Of a DNA stretch of 64,000 nucleotides, positions 15,869 through 25,362 are shown in pieces. Under the pieces are notes generated by a model. The model saw only the letters and a list, made by a program, of their open reading frames with translations, was not told where the DNA came from and did no database searches. The position numbers and the translations under genes were made by a program. Source of the stretch: DATEUP01 sp041485285 (lineage in GTDB: Archaea; Thermoplasmatota; DTKX01; DATEUP01); contig JBGPJF010000001.1 of NCBI GenBank assembly GCA_041485285.1, positions 62,001-126,000 of the forward strand, in the 5' to 3' direction. How positions within the stretch are numbered: the stretch's first letter is position 1; every line of letters starts with the position of its first letter.

Positions 15869-16522
15869 TCACTGTCCGGGGTGGATCTCGTAGTCGTGGA
15901 CCACGGCGAGGAACACGAAGTAAATGGGGTGGACGGGGGCGAAGGTGCGCAGGACGACCACGTCCCGCAGCCCGTGGAGCGCGCGAGAGAGGTCGCCGGC
16001 CGGACGCCCCCAGGGGTCGAGGATGGGGGTCGGCCCGGGGTAGGGGGCCACGTTGAGAGAGAGGGCGGGGGCGCCCGTGGCATCGAGCACGACAGCGCCG
16101 AGTGGGCCGTACCCTGCGCTCGTGACGTCGACCCATGCAAACGGCTGCCAATCGGAGAGGAACAGGGTCCACGCGGGGCGGGCGGACCCCGACGCCTTTT
16201 CGATCCGGCCAAGCCACCGGTCGTCGAGCGTCCACATCTCGTAGTGGCGGGCCATCGCATGCTCCAGCCGGGTGCCGAGGTTCACATCGCGCCGGTGATG
16301 GTGCTTCCCGCTGGAGGCGAGGACATCGACCGCCACCGCGAAGGTCTCGGAGACCGCGGCCTGCGACGCGGGCCGCTCGATCTGGAACAGCTCGCGCCCG
16401 TCCTCTGCAAGCACGTGGTAGCGCGTGCCCAGGCGCACGAGCTCCTTCTCGAGTTCGAGGTAGTTCAGGCCGTCAAGGCCTGCCTCCAAGAGGGGTGCGG
16501 GGACCCCTTCTTCGGCGGCCAC
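15869..16522 (-). CDS. Diverged LURP-one-like protein, paralogue of the neighbour
   Basis: This 217-residue protein shares its layout with the 15191-15778 product. LGTRYHVLAEDGRELFQIER matches the first strands, and TFAPVHPIYFVFLAVVHDYE matches the C-terminal hydrophobic helix. Between them the sequence differs (GKHHHRRDVNLGTRLEHAM). The GTG start at 16522 is supported by a TATA box (CCGTTAATC on the minus strand, 16547-16555) 29 nt upstream. The function is unknown; adjacency on one strand suggests an old tandem duplication. Confidence 0.6.
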   Translation of the reverse strand: MAAEEGVPAPLLEAGLDGLNYLELEKELVRLGTRYHVLAEDGRELFQIERPASQAAVSETFAVAVDVLASSGKHHHRRDVNLGTRLEHAMARHYEMWTLDDRWLGRIEKASGSARPAWTLFLSDWQPFAWVDVTSAGYGPLGAVVLDATGAPALSLNVAPYPGPTPILDPWGRPAGDLSRALHGLRDVVVLRTFAPVHPIYFVFLAVVHDYEIHPGQ

Positions 16523-16609
16523 GGGGGAGGATGCAGCGCTGCGACCGATTAACGGTTGCGCAAAGCGCGCGCGCTACCCGAAAGGAGTTTCCCGCGGGCC
16601 GAAGCGCCT

Positions 16610-18781
16610 TCAGAGCCCGCCGGCGGCAGCGGGCGCCGCCGACCCGCGCTGGGTGCGCGCAAAGAGCTGGAGGGTTTCGCCCTCGCGGTGCGTCTCGACA
16701 TAGCCCGACTGGGAGAGCGCGCGCACGGACCGTGCCACATGCCCACCCGGCTTGCCGAGGAGCTCGGCGACCTGCTGCTCGGTCATGCCCGGGCGCGCCT
16801 CGATCGCCTCAAGCACCGCGCGGTCGTCGGAGGCGAGCGTGTAGGCCTCCGCGTCGATCTTGACCTTGGTCGCGAAGAAGCGGAGGTACATCCCCTCGCG
16901 GGCGGTCTTGATGAGCCCGGCCTTCTCGAGCGCGTGAAGGTGGTACGCGCACACGCCGCGCGCGACCCCCGCCTTGCGCTGGAGTTCGGAGAGGTGGATG
17001 CCCGGCTCATCGTCGATGATCTGGTAGATTCGGCCGCGGACAAAGTGCGTGAGGAGCTTCTCGCGGTTCTGGCGGTCGACGATCGCGCCGACAAGGCCGG
17101 CGAGCAGGAAGTAGATCCCGACCTCGGTGCCGCCGAGGAAGATGCCGACGGCGACCAGCCCGGCGATGCCGAGCCACAGCGGCCATGGGTTGGAGCGGGG
17201 AGCAGCGACCGGCCCGGCGTGGGGGCTCACGGTGATTGTGGTGCTGGTGGAACCTGACCCGCCGGGGCCGGCGGCAGTGACCGCAATCTCATGGATGCCG
17301 GGAGCGAGTTTGACGTCCGAAAAGAGCGACGCGTGCGAAGCGGCCTCGCCGTCGACGGTCCATGTGAATTCGGTGTTGGTCGGGTCGGGGACGTTGCCTA
17401 CCCACTGGAGGGACACGGCGTCCCCCGCGCCGACCTCGAGGCTCCCGGTGACCGGGACGATGCGGTCTAGCGTGGGGGCAACCGGGTCGGGAAGCACCGT
17501 CCAGGTAAACGCGAAGCGGTTTTCTGGGAGGCCTGGGTCCCCCGCCCACAGGTAACGAGTGTAGGTGCCGGGTGTCCGCGGCAAGGAAACGAAGGCTCCG
17601 AAGTAGGTGCCTTCGGCATTTAGGCGGTCGGCGTGCTGGTCTTGCTGCTCCAACACGGGGTCATTCAGGTAAACCACGCCTACGTAGCGTGTAGCGCTGA
17701 ATTCCGCATACAGGTCGCCGCCTGCCGGGAGGTCGGAAAGGTGAACCTCGGGAACCGCCGGGACGACAAGCGCAAGCCCCGCACCTACGGACGCATCGTA
17801 CACCACGATGGGAACCTCGATGCTCGCCGCCGCGCGGTGCGTGTCAACCGCCGTGATTTGCAGATACGAGGGGCCGCCACCGAGCGCGGCCGCGTCGGCG
17901 CCCACCAGGAACGTGAACGGCGCGTGGTCAACGGTCGAGTAGTCGACGGTGTGAATTCCGGCCGTGGCGCCCTGCGCAGTGACCGTAAAGGCATCGGCCT
18001 CGGGGTCAGAGACGGTGAGGGTGACATGCACATAGCCTCCGGTGGGGACGGGCTCCGGCACAGCCGCCAGGGCTACAACGGGCGCCTGATTTTGGGTGTC
18101 GGCCACAACGAGGCGCAACGGCGCCGCGTCGGAGGTCTCTCCGTTCCGGTCCTGCGCGGTGAGTTGCATGTCGTAGGCGCCTGCGGCCGCCCCCGGCCCC
18201 CACGCGAATGAGAATTTGCCGCTTGCGTAGCTCACCGTCACGCCGGGCGCCGTCAAATAGGTGGAAAAGACGAGCAGGTCGCCGCCGCCGTCGTCGGCGA
18301 AATACTTGGCAAGGTCGAAGGCCGCGGGATCCGTCTGGCCGAGCGCAACCGTGAGGTCGGGCAGCGGGGCGGCGAGCTTCGGGTGGGTCACACACTGGTT
18401 GGCCGTGACCATGCGCAGGACCGTCGCAAAGTTCCCGGCTGCATCGGTCGCGACGACCGTGATCACGGCCGGCTGCAGGCATGAAGTGCCGGTGCCTGGA
18501 AGCGTCAGGTCTCGAACTTCGAAGGTGCCGTCAAAGATGTTCACGTCCGCGAGGTGCCCGTTGACGGTGACCATTGCTCCGCGTTCGGTGGCCCCGAACA
18601 CGATCGGACGGTCGTCGGCAAGCTGCGCGCCTTCGGAGGGCGCGTAGAGGGTGAGCGAAGGGGCCGTCGTGTCGGAGGGAGCCGCAAACGCGGGGGCCGC
18701 CGCAAGGAGGACAAAAAAAGCGGCAACGCCAAGCGCAAGCGGCGAAGGGTGAATGTACCGCTCCGGCGCTTGGCGTGCCAT
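16610..18781 (-). CDS. Membrane-anchored regulator: Ig-like ectodomain, membrane segment, two winged helices
   Basis: This 723-residue protein has a signal sequence (about residues 12-34, ending APAFAAPSD) and a long beta-rich exterior of about 490 residues with Ig/cadherin-like strand patterns (NQAPVVALAAVPEPVPTGGY, VTVSYASGKFSFAW). A hydrophobic region follows (about 533-568), then two winged-helix domains (about 572-640, with GIHLSELQRKAGVARGVCAYHL, and 652-708, with GMTEQQVAELLGKPGGHVAR). The most direct reading is a one-component regulator that senses something outside the cell and binds DNA at the membrane. The hydrophobic region may be one long or two short helices, and only an odd number of crossings puts the HTH domains inside. 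A TATA-like box lies at about 18811-18818. Confidence 0.82.
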   Translation of the reverse strand: MARQAPERYIHPSPLALGVAAFFVLLAAAPAFAAPSDTTAPSLTLYAPSEGAQLADDRPIVFGATERGAMVTVNGHLADVNIFDGTFEVRDLTLPGTGTSCLQPAVITVVATDAAGNFATVLRMVTANQCVTHPKLAAPLPDLTVALGQTDPAAFDLAKYFADDGGGDLLVFSTYLTAPGVTVSYASGKFSFAWGPGAAAGAYDMQLTAQDRNGETSDAAPLRLVVADTQNQAPVVALAAVPEPVPTGGYVHVTLTVSDPEADAFTVTAQGATAGIHTVDYSTVDHAPFTFLVGADAAALGGGPSYLQITAVDTHRAAASIEVPIVVYDASVGAGLALVVPAVPEVHLSDLPAGGDLYAEFSATRYVGVVYLNDPVLEQQDQHADRLNAEGTYFGAFVSLPRTPGTYTRYLWAGDPGLPENRFAFTWTVLPDPVAPTLDRIVPVTGSLEVGAGDAVSLQWVGNVPDPTNTEFTWTVDGEAASHASLFSDVKLAPGIHEIAVTAAGPGGSGSTSTTITVSPHAGPVAAPRSNPWPLWLGIAGLVAVGIFLGGTEVGIYFLLAGLVGAIVDRQNREKLLTHFVRGRIYQIIDDEPGIHLSELQRKAGVARGVCAYHLHALEKAGLIKTAREGMYLRFFATKVKIDAEAYTLASDDRAVLEAIEARPGMTEQQVAELLGKPGGHVARSVRALSQSGYVETHREGETLQLFARTQRGSAAPAAAGGL

Positions 18782-18886
18782 AGTGTTCTGCTGCCAGTTG
18801 AGCGACTGGCCTTAAGAAGTTCGGCGTGAGACGTATAAAACGCATGTGGCAGGCCCTCGCCCGGCCAGCAACGTTGCCAGGGCGGC

Positions 18887-20128
18887 TCAATCCTCAGGCA
18901 GTGGCTTCTTGGCCGGGGCCTTGCCCTTCGGCGCTGGCTGGGGGGGCGGGGGCGGCGGTTCGTCGGCGTCTTCGAATTCCTCGAACTCCGTCGGCTCGTC
19001 GTCGACCTTCTTCGGCGGGGCCTTCATCGTCGCCTCGAATTCGCCGGCGAGGTCCTCGTGGGGGGCCTCCTCGAACTCCGTGATCTCTTCGAAGGCAGGC
19101 GCCTCGTCCTCGTCGCCCTCCGGCAGCGGCTTCTTGGCCGCCGGCGCGGGCGGGGGCGGCGGGGGCGGTGGGGCCTTGCTCGTCGGCCTCGGCGGCGTTG
19201 GCGGCGTCGTCGATACCTTGGCCGCGGGCGCAGCCTTCGAGGGCGCGGGCTTGGGAGCCGGCGCCGGCTCCTCTTCGAACTCGACCGCCTGGTCCTCGCT
19301 GGGCTCTTCCGGCTCGGCAGCAGGCTCCTCTTCCTCGACGACCACGGGCTTCCTTGCCGGCGCCGGCTTCGCCGGCGGTGCGGGCTTTGCAGCGGGCTCC
19401 TCCTCTTCCTCGGCCACAGCCTCTGCTTCTATGATTTCCGCCGCCACACCTTCCTCGGGCGAGAGGTACTGCAAGACCTCCTTGCACTTCGAGGCGTACT
19501 CCGCCTTCGGCCCCAGTTGCAGCGCCCGCTTGAAGGCGGGCAGCGCCTCGCTTGGCCGGTCGAGCCGGTCGAGGATCACGCCGCGGTTGAAGTGAAGGAC
19601 GCCATTGGCCTCGTTGATCTCAAGCGCCTTGTCGAAGCACTGGAGCGCTTCCTCCATCTTCTCGAGCTTGTAGAGCGCAAACCCTACATTCGACCACGCG
19701 CGGTCGTTCGCGATGTTCAGCTCGATCGCCTTGTTGTAGGCCGTGATCGCGCCCTCGACATCCCCGACGCGGCGCAGCGCGAGCCCCTTGTTGAACCACG
19801 CCTTGTCGTTGTTCGGGTTGTGCTCGAGCGCCTTCTCGAAGCACTGGATCGCGTTGTCGAACCGGCCGAGCTGGTAGAGCGCGTAGCCGGTGTTCACCCA
19901 CGCGCGGTCGTTCTCGACCTTGAGTTCGAGGCACTTGTTGTAGCAGAGGATCGCCTCCTCGAGTTCGCCGAGTTGGCGCAGCGCGAGGCCCTTGTTGTAC
20001 CAAGCCCGGTCGTCCTTCGGGCGGATGCGGATGACGTTGTCGTAGGCGTCGGCGGCCTCGTCCCACTTGCCGGTCTGCCAGGCGCGCTCGCCGCGCTGGT
20101 ACCAGCCTTTGATGTCCATCTGTTCCAT
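18887..20128 (-). CDS. TPR-repeat protein with long acidic, proline-rich tail
   Basis: This 413-residue protein begins MEQMDIKGWYQRGERAWQTG and carries about six consecutive 34-residue TPR motifs up to about residue 220 (for example AWYNKGLALRQLGELEEAI and AWFNKGLALRRVGDVEGAI). The remaining half is low complexity, with blocks of Glu alternating with Pro/Ala stretches and two copies of KKPLPE(G/D). It probably acts as a scaffold for protein-protein interactions. The start is at 20128 because a TATA box (GGTTAATATC on the minus strand, 20161-20170) overlaps the earlier ATG at 20158. It follows the kinase at 20239 on the same strand. Confidence 0.85.
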   Translation of the reverse strand: MEQMDIKGWYQRGERAWQTGKWDEAADAYDNVIRIRPKDDRAWYNKGLALRQLGELEEAILCYNKCLELKVENDRAWVNTGYALYQLGRFDNAIQCFEKALEHNPNNDKAWFNKGLALRRVGDVEGAITAYNKAIELNIANDRAWSNVGFALYKLEKMEEALQCFDKALEINEANGVLHFNRGVILDRLDRPSEALPAFKRALQLGPKAEYASKCKEVLQYLSPEEGVAAEIIEAEAVAEEEEEPAAKPAPPAKPAPARKPVVVEEEEPAAEPEEPSEDQAVEFEEEPAPAPKPAPSKAAPAAKVSTTPPTPPRPTSKAPPPPPPPPAPAAKKPLPEGDEDEAPAFEEITEFEEAPHEDLAGEFEATMKAPPKKVDDEPTEFEEFEDADEPPPPPPQPAPKGKAPAKKPLPED

Positions 20129-20238
20129 ACGCGGAGCGACTCTTGGAAGTCGGTGCATGCGATATTAACCCTTTTGATCCCGTGGCTCGCGCGCGTCTGG
20201 ACGCCCCGAATTGCGCGAGGCCGAAGGGTCAACTTGGC

Positions 20239-22053
20239 TCACGGCGCGGGGCCGTCTGCTGGCGCGGGCACCTCGACCCTGAACAGCGTCCCCTTCGCGC
20301 CGTCGGGCCGGTCGAGCGCGGCGATCGTGCCGCCCGCAAGCTCGACAATCGAGGACGCAATCGAGAGCCCGAGGCCGTGACTTGCCACGGACTGCTCGAG
20401 CGCCAGGCGCTCGAACTTTCGGAAGAGGAGCGCCCGCTTTTCCACGGGGATGCCCGGTCCCGAGTCGGCGACGGTGAACACCGCCGAGCCGCCCGATCGG
20501 TCGAGCGCGACCTCGACGGCCCCCTTCTCGGGCGTGTACTTGATCGCGTTGGACACGAGATTGGACACGACCGATTCGAAGCCCGGCGGGAGCGCAACGC
20601 GCAGCGCCGGCGGCGTTCTCACCGTGAGGGCCTGCGCCTTCGCGTCGGCGAGCGGACGCAATAGCTCTGCGGTTTCCTTGACGATCTTGGCCAGGTCGAG
20701 CGGCTCGGCACGCGGCGTGGAGCCCGGCGCCATCTCGATGCGCGAGATGGCGCGCGCATTGGCGAGGGTGACCTGCATCCCGGCGGCAGCCTGATTGGCC
20801 TTGTCGAGGCGGGCCACGAGGGCCTTCTTGGCCTCCGCATCGAGGGCCGCCGCCTCGATGTCCATCTTCGCGATCTCGAGGTTCCCCTGCATCACGGCGA
20901 TGGGCGCCTTTAGGTCGTGACCCATCACGCGGATGACGAGATCCTGGAGGTCGCGCAGGCGCGCGGCCGCGCGCTCCGCGTCACGCCGCTGGGTCTCGTC
21001 GATGAACTGCACAACCGCGGCCCCGGGCTTGGTGGAATCGCGCTCGGTGATGAGGGGGTCGATGACGAGCCGGAAGGGCGTGGAGGCCGGCCCGAGTTCT
21101 CCGGCCGGCCCGTCGAAACGCGGGACCTTTGCAAGCAGGACATCCCCCACGTGCGCCGCGGCGCCGTCGAGCGCCGTCGAAGTCGGGAAGGACGCTCGCA
21201 GCATGCTTTCGAAGGGCTGGCCCACCGCGTCTTGCGAAACGCCCAGCACCGCGTGCGCCGCGGGGTTGCAGAGCACCACGACGCCCTCCGCGTCGATCAG
21301 CATGACCGGGTTTCGCGCCGCACCGAGCACCCCCTGGAGCGTGGTCGGCACGGGCAGCGGGAGCCTGCCCGTCCGAATGGAAAGGTACACGCCTCCGACG
21401 AACATGCCAACGAGGATCCCGGTCGAGCGCCCCGATTCGATGCTGAGCCCGAGGGAGGGGGAGGCGAGGTAGAGGCCGAGGGGCACCACGAGCGACAGGA
21501 TGAGCGACCGTGAGGCCTTCGCTTCGCTCGGTCTGCGGGGCGCAAGCGCGATGCGCACCTGCCAAGCCAGGGCCACGACCATGCCCACGACCATCGTTCC
21601 TTCAAAGAACCAATAAATCGGCGCGCGGTGCGGCACCGGGTAGCCGTTGACGACCTCGTTTCCCCCGAACAGGAGGCCGGAGGGCGCAATGACGATGGCG
21701 CCAAAAGCGACGACGTAGAGGAGCGAGACCAGCGCGTACGGGAGCACCCCGACCGCGCGCCGCGGCGCGCCAAGCAGGAGGTGGACAAGCGCGGCCTCCC
21801 CGAGCAGCGTACACACCGAGACGCCGCGCGAGAGCTGCGCGCCAAGTTCCATCTCGCCGCGTTCGGCCACGAGCGCTACCGACCCCACGATGAGGTTCGC
21901 GACGGCGGCGCACAGGAAGAGCACCATCACCGGGATCCAAAGCGGCGTGCCGCGGACCTTGGGCGCGAGTTGCCGCAGCAGCCCGAGCGCGACGGCCCCG
22001 AGCCCAAGGCCGAGGACGGCGGTGAGCGCAAGGACGAGGTCGAGGTCGGCCAT
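20239..22053 (-). CDS. Sensor histidine kinase with 7TM N-terminus and PAS domain
   Basis: This 604-residue kinase has about seven hydrophobic helices in its first 230 residues, matching the 7TM region found at the N-terminus of many archaeal kinases. A PAS domain follows (MLIDAEGVVVLCNPAAHAVL). The H box is VMGHDLKAPIAV, the N box is NLVSNAIKYTPEKG, and the ATP-lid motifs are DSGPGIPVEK and GLGLSIASSIVELAGG. It should autophosphorylate the H-box His in response to a membrane or small-molecule signal. No response regulator is adjacent; the nearest is at 26430. It runs in the same direction as the TPR gene, with a gap of about 110 bp. Confidence 0.92.
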   Translation of the reverse strand: MADLDLVLALTAVLGLGLGAVALGLLRQLAPKVRGTPLWIPVMVLFLCAAVANLIVGSVALVAERGEMELGAQLSRGVSVCTLLGEAALVHLLLGAPRRAVGVLPYALVSLLYVVAFGAIVIAPSGLLFGGNEVVNGYPVPHRAPIYWFFEGTMVVGMVVALAWQVRIALAPRRPSEAKASRSLILSLVVPLGLYLASPSLGLSIESGRSTGILVGMFVGGVYLSIRTGRLPLPVPTTLQGVLGAARNPVMLIDAEGVVVLCNPAAHAVLGVSQDAVGQPFESMLRASFPTSTALDGAAAHVGDVLLAKVPRFDGPAGELGPASTPFRLVIDPLITERDSTKPGAAVVQFIDETQRRDAERAAARLRDLQDLVIRVMGHDLKAPIAVMQGNLEIAKMDIEAAALDAEAKKALVARLDKANQAAAGMQVTLANARAISRIEMAPGSTPRAEPLDLAKIVKETAELLRPLADAKAQALTVRTPPALRVALPPGFESVVSNLVSNAIKYTPEKGAVEVALDRSGGSAVFTVADSGPGIPVEKRALLFRKFERLALEQSVASHGLGLSIASSIVELAGGTIAALDRPDGAKGTLFRVEVPAPADGPAP

Positions 22054-22121
22054 CGGGCGTGGTTCTCAGGGGGGCCTTATCATCCTTCGTGGAGCAAAAC
22101 TGCTTCCGCGAACGGGGGCCC

Positions 22122-23801
22122 TTACTCTTCTTCCTTCCCGCCGCCCTCGGCCCTCCAGGCATCCAGCGCGCTCTTCGGGTTGGCCTTCGGCTTGCGCATC
22201 CCCTGCACGAGCCGCTTCATCTTGCGCTCGCGGGCCGCCCCGGCAAACGCCATCTTCTCGTCGCGCGTGCCCGCAGTGATGAGCACGACGCAGCGGCCAG
22301 CTTCGGTGCGCCCCGCGCGCCCGCGCCGCTGGATCGAACGGATGGCGGAGGGCACCGCCTCGAAGAACACGACGAGGTCGACGGCGGGGATATCGATGCC
22401 TTCCTCGCCGACGCTTGACGCCACAAGGACGGGGAACTTGCCCTTGCCGAAGGCCGCAAGGGCCGCGCGCTGCTCGTCCTGCGACATGCCGCGCTCCTTC
22501 TGGCGGTCGGCCTGCCCGATGAATTTGCGCGCCGCGATCCCCCGGCGCGCGAGCTCCTCGACGATGGTGGTCACGGTGTCGCGGTACTGCGCGAACACGA
22601 TCGCCTTGGCGCCCGGCTTCGCGCTGAATTCGGCCGCGAGCAGGTCCGCAAGGCGCGGGAATTTCGGATGGCTTTCGCCTTTCTGCGACTTCAAGAAGCG
22701 CAGCACGGCCTTCGCGTGCCGGTCATTGAGGAACGAGCTGTCCTTGCGCTTGCGCTGGCCGCCCTCGATGCGCTCGATGTAGCCGCGCATCGCCTCGACG
22801 CCTTCGCACTCGAGGAGCTCCAGGCAGTTGGCCGCGTGCAGGGCGACGCCCTGGTGCAAGAACCCCGCGAAGAGGTAGGGCGAGCGCCGCTGCTTCATCC
22901 GCACGGCGAGCTGGCCCGTCACCGCGAGGATGTCGCGCTTCGTGATCTGCGAATTCTTCCGGTCGCGCAGGAACCCGATGCGGCGCAGCTTTTGGACGCG
23001 CTCCGCGAGCAGCTTCTCCAGCCGCATGCGAGGCTCCTCGAATTCTTGCGGGAAAGGGACGCGCACCCAGTCGACCTTGAGCTTCTGGACATGGTGCGCA
23101 ACGTCGCTGTCTTCTTGCGTTCGGGCCTCCACGCGCTCGATGCCGAGGTTGCGGGTTACCTCGAGCACGCGCTCCTCCTCGTGGCCGGGCGAGGCCGTGA
23201 GCGCAAGGACGAGGGGGCGCCGCTCGGGCGGCAGCGCGAGGATGGCCTTCCCGATCGTCACGTACTGGTACTCGCCCACCGCGCGGTGGCCTTCATCGAA
23301 CACCACGAGCGAGAACAGGGAGACGTCGAACTGGCCGGACTCAACGTCGTTGGCCACGACCTGCGGGGTGGCCACGACGATCCGCGCGTCGGCCTCGATG
23401 GCCCGGCGCTCCTTGGAGCGGCGCTTGCCGGTCACCGCCACGATCGCAGGCGGGCCTGCGAGCCACTGCTTGAGGCGCGCCTCGTGCTGGAGGCACAGGG
23501 GGCGCGTCGGGGCGAGCCATAGAATGCGGTGCGGGGGGGCGAGCATCCGCTCGGCGGTGACAAGCGCGCCGATGACCGTTTTGCCAAGGCCGGTCGGGAG
23601 GACCACGAGCGTGTTTGCGTTCAGGGCCTCCGTCGCGATCGTCACCTGGTACTCGCGCCACGCGATCGATCCGACCGAAACCTGCGGGTGCACGACCGCC
23701 CCCGTCTTGTGGCGCACGAAGGTCACACCCGGCTTGCGCGGTGCCCCCTCCTTCGCCGGCGGCGCGCCGAAGTCAAACAGCGTCGTGGCGCGCTCGGACA
23801 T
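22122..23801 (-). CDS. Hef/FANCM-type SF2 helicase lacking the nuclease domain
   Basis: This 559-residue superfamily 2 helicase has Walker A VVLPTGLGKT, motif Ia LAPTRPLCLQH, a DEGH box in VVFDEGHRAVGEYQY, motif III LALTASPGHEEE, and motifs V/VI ASSVGEEGIDIPAVD and QRRGRAGRTEAG. The insert between the two RecA lobes (about 220-370) and the order of motifs match the archaeal Hef/MPH1/FANCM helicase, which remodels stalled replication forks. Canonical Hef also has a C-terminal XPF-type nuclease and HhH domains; here the protein ends just after the helicase with KSALDAWRAEGGGKEEE. The ATG at 23801 starts just before the conserved part. Confidence 0.88.
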   Translation of the reverse strand: MSERATTLFDFGAPPAKEGAPRKPGVTFVRHKTGAVVHPQVSVGSIAWREYQVTIATEALNANTLVVLPTGLGKTVIGALVTAERMLAPPHRILWLAPTRPLCLQHEARLKQWLAGPPAIVAVTGKRRSKERRAIEADARIVVATPQVVANDVESGQFDVSLFSLVVFDEGHRAVGEYQYVTIGKAILALPPERRPLVLALTASPGHEEERVLEVTRNLGIERVEARTQEDSDVAHHVQKLKVDWVRVPFPQEFEEPRMRLEKLLAERVQKLRRIGFLRDRKNSQITKRDILAVTGQLAVRMKQRRSPYLFAGFLHQGVALHAANCLELLECEGVEAMRGYIERIEGGQRKRKDSSFLNDRHAKAVLRFLKSQKGESHPKFPRLADLLAAEFSAKPGAKAIVFAQYRDTVTTIVEELARRGIAARKFIGQADRQKERGMSQDEQRAALAAFGKGKFPVLVASSVGEEGIDIPAVDLVVFFEAVPSAIRSIQRRGRAGRTEAGRCVVLITAGTRDEKMAFAGAARERKMKRLVQGMRKPKANPKSALDAWRAEGGGKEEE

Positions 23802-24192
23802 AGCGGTCTTCAGCGGCGCCGGGGCAGAAAAGCACGATGGGGGCCTCGGCGAAGCGGGCCGAGAGCACGGCAAGGCGCCTGGGGATCAATTCTAAAACTG
23901 ACGATCCGCCGCCGCCCCCCCCGGGGCGGGCGTCGAAGCCCCCGCCGCTCTGGATGGCGCGCCCGTGCCCCAGGGACCTGTGCGCAACATTGCAGGCGCG
24001 CGGCGAAAACCACGACGAGCCACGATGCCGCAGGGCGCACCCCGAAGAAATCCTTCCCATCTTCTCTGCAATTTTGGAATCTTTGGCCCCCCTGCGAGGG
24101 CAGGTATTTCTGCCGTCTCCAGCTGGCGGCCTGCGATGTGCCCTTCCCCTTCGGGGACACACCCCCCCGCCGGATCACAAAACGATGCGCCC
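23802..24192. other. Intergenic region between the divergent Hef-type helicase and the HTH gene
   Basis: About 390 bp without a supportable gene. It holds a minus-strand TATA-like TTCTAAAAC near 23890-23899 for the helicase and a few weak hairpins (CCCC-TTC-GGGG and GGCAG-GTATTT-CTGCC). Several overlapping open frames run through it, but none has a recognisable product or good start signals. Confidence 0.4.
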
Positions 24193-25251
24193 GTGCCGCT
24201 CTCCAAGCGCGACTTGCTCATCCTGCGCGCCATCGTGAGCTACCCCTGGGCCACGGACAACCAGATCGGCCACGCGCTGAACCTCCGGCGCGCCACCGTG
24301 ACGCGCGCTCGCCTGCGCTTGCGGGACAAGCGCGTCTTCGCGTCGGGCTACTCCGTCGACCTCGACCTCACCCAACCTGGCCCGGTGACCGTTTTATGCG
24401 GCCGCGGGGGGTCGGACGTGTCCGACAAGGACCTCGCCCGCGGCCTCGATCGCCTCCTCAAGGACCACCGGATGTCGGGCGCGTTCATTGCCGAGGGCGG
24501 GTCGTTCATCGGGGCGGTCATGGACACCGCCCGCAGCCACCTCTCCCTCTGGTCGGCCGCGGCGCTCAGCATCCGCGCCCCCCACGCGGGCGGCTACCTC
24601 GTGCACAGCCTCGAGGCGTTCCCCTTCCCGCTCCACGAACAGGTGGAACGCACCCCCGTCACATACCGGCCGTTCCTCGAAGTTCTCACCGGCCGCGGGC
24701 GCCTGCCCGGCGCCCCGACGCACAAGGCGGAACCGCGCCGCCAAGCCCCCCGGCCCCTGCGCAAGAGCGAGGTGGCGGTCGCGCGGTCGCTCATCGCGCA
24801 CCCCGACCTGCCGATCGCCGAGGCGGCGCACAAGTGCGGCCTGTCGCGCAGCACGTTTGCGCACGTCAAGGGGGCCCTCCTCTCCAAGGGGTACCTGCAA
24901 GAAGCCGCATGGGTCAACCTGCCCGCGCTCGGGTTCCCTGTCATCCTCGTCACCGGCCTCTACCGCCGGCCGCGCAGCGGCAACCACGCCAAGGTGCAGG
25001 TATTGGAGGTCCTCTCGCAGGGCACCGCCCCCGTTGCCTCCTACGCGTCGCCGACCCACGAGGTCACTGTCACGCCCTACCCCCACCTTGCCGCCGCGCT
25101 CAATGTGCAGCGCGCGCTGCTTGCCCGCGAGCGAGAGCTCGAGCTGCTCGCCCCGCCCTTCATCGCGCCCCTCCTGCTCACCCAGGCTCAGTTCGTCGCG
25201 CACTCCGAGTCGGGAGACCTTACCGTCGCGTGGCTCGGGCAGGCCGTTTGA
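24193..25251 (+). CDS. Double-HTH regulator-like protein (first of a tandem pair)
   Basis: This 352-residue soluble protein begins (V)PLSKRDLLILRAIVSYPWA with an N-terminal winged helix (TDNQIGHALNLRRATVTRAR). A second HTH lies in the middle (DLPIAEAAHKCGLSRSTFAH). Between and after them are alpha/beta regions with no known ligand motif (AFIAEGGSFIGAVMDTARSH). The GTG at 24193 was chosen because the HTH begins there and the upstream frame is arginine- and proline-rich. The following gene has the same architecture and the identical STFAHVK in HTH 2. It lies beside the two-component cluster, which lacks DNA-binding outputs. It may be a transcription factor; its targets are unknown. Confidence 0.75.
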   Translation: MPLSKRDLLILRAIVSYPWATDNQIGHALNLRRATVTRARLRLRDKRVFASGYSVDLDLTQPGPVTVLCGRGGSDVSDKDLARGLDRLLKDHRMSGAFIAEGGSFIGAVMDTARSHLSLWSAAALSIRAPHAGGYLVHSLEAFPFPLHEQVERTPVTYRPFLEVLTGRGRLPGAPTHKAEPRRQAPRPLRKSEVAVARSLIAHPDLPIAEAAHKCGLSRSTFAHVKGALLSKGYLQEAAWVNLPALGFPVILVTGLYRRPRSGNHAKVQVLEVLSQGTAPVASYASPTHEVTVTPYPHLAAALNVQRALLARERELELLAPPFIAPLLLTQAQFVAHSESGDLTVAWLGQAV

Positions 25252-25362
25252 CCCCGCCGGCGCAGGCCGGCGGAAGGGCGATTCCAAAAACCCATATCGG
25301 GGCCCGCCCCTCTATTGGCCGGCGGGCCAAGCCGGGCCGCTGCCTTGTGGTGCGGTGATACG

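Noticed and set aside
16135..16863. Plus-strand ORF of 242 codons across the LURP-like gene and the regulator
   Set aside because: It is very Arg-rich and antisense to two better supported genes.
23529..25358. Open frame of 609 codons spanning the Hef-type start, the gap and the first double-HTH gene
   Set aside because: It crosses two recognised genes in other frames and is Arg/Pro-rich without motifs.
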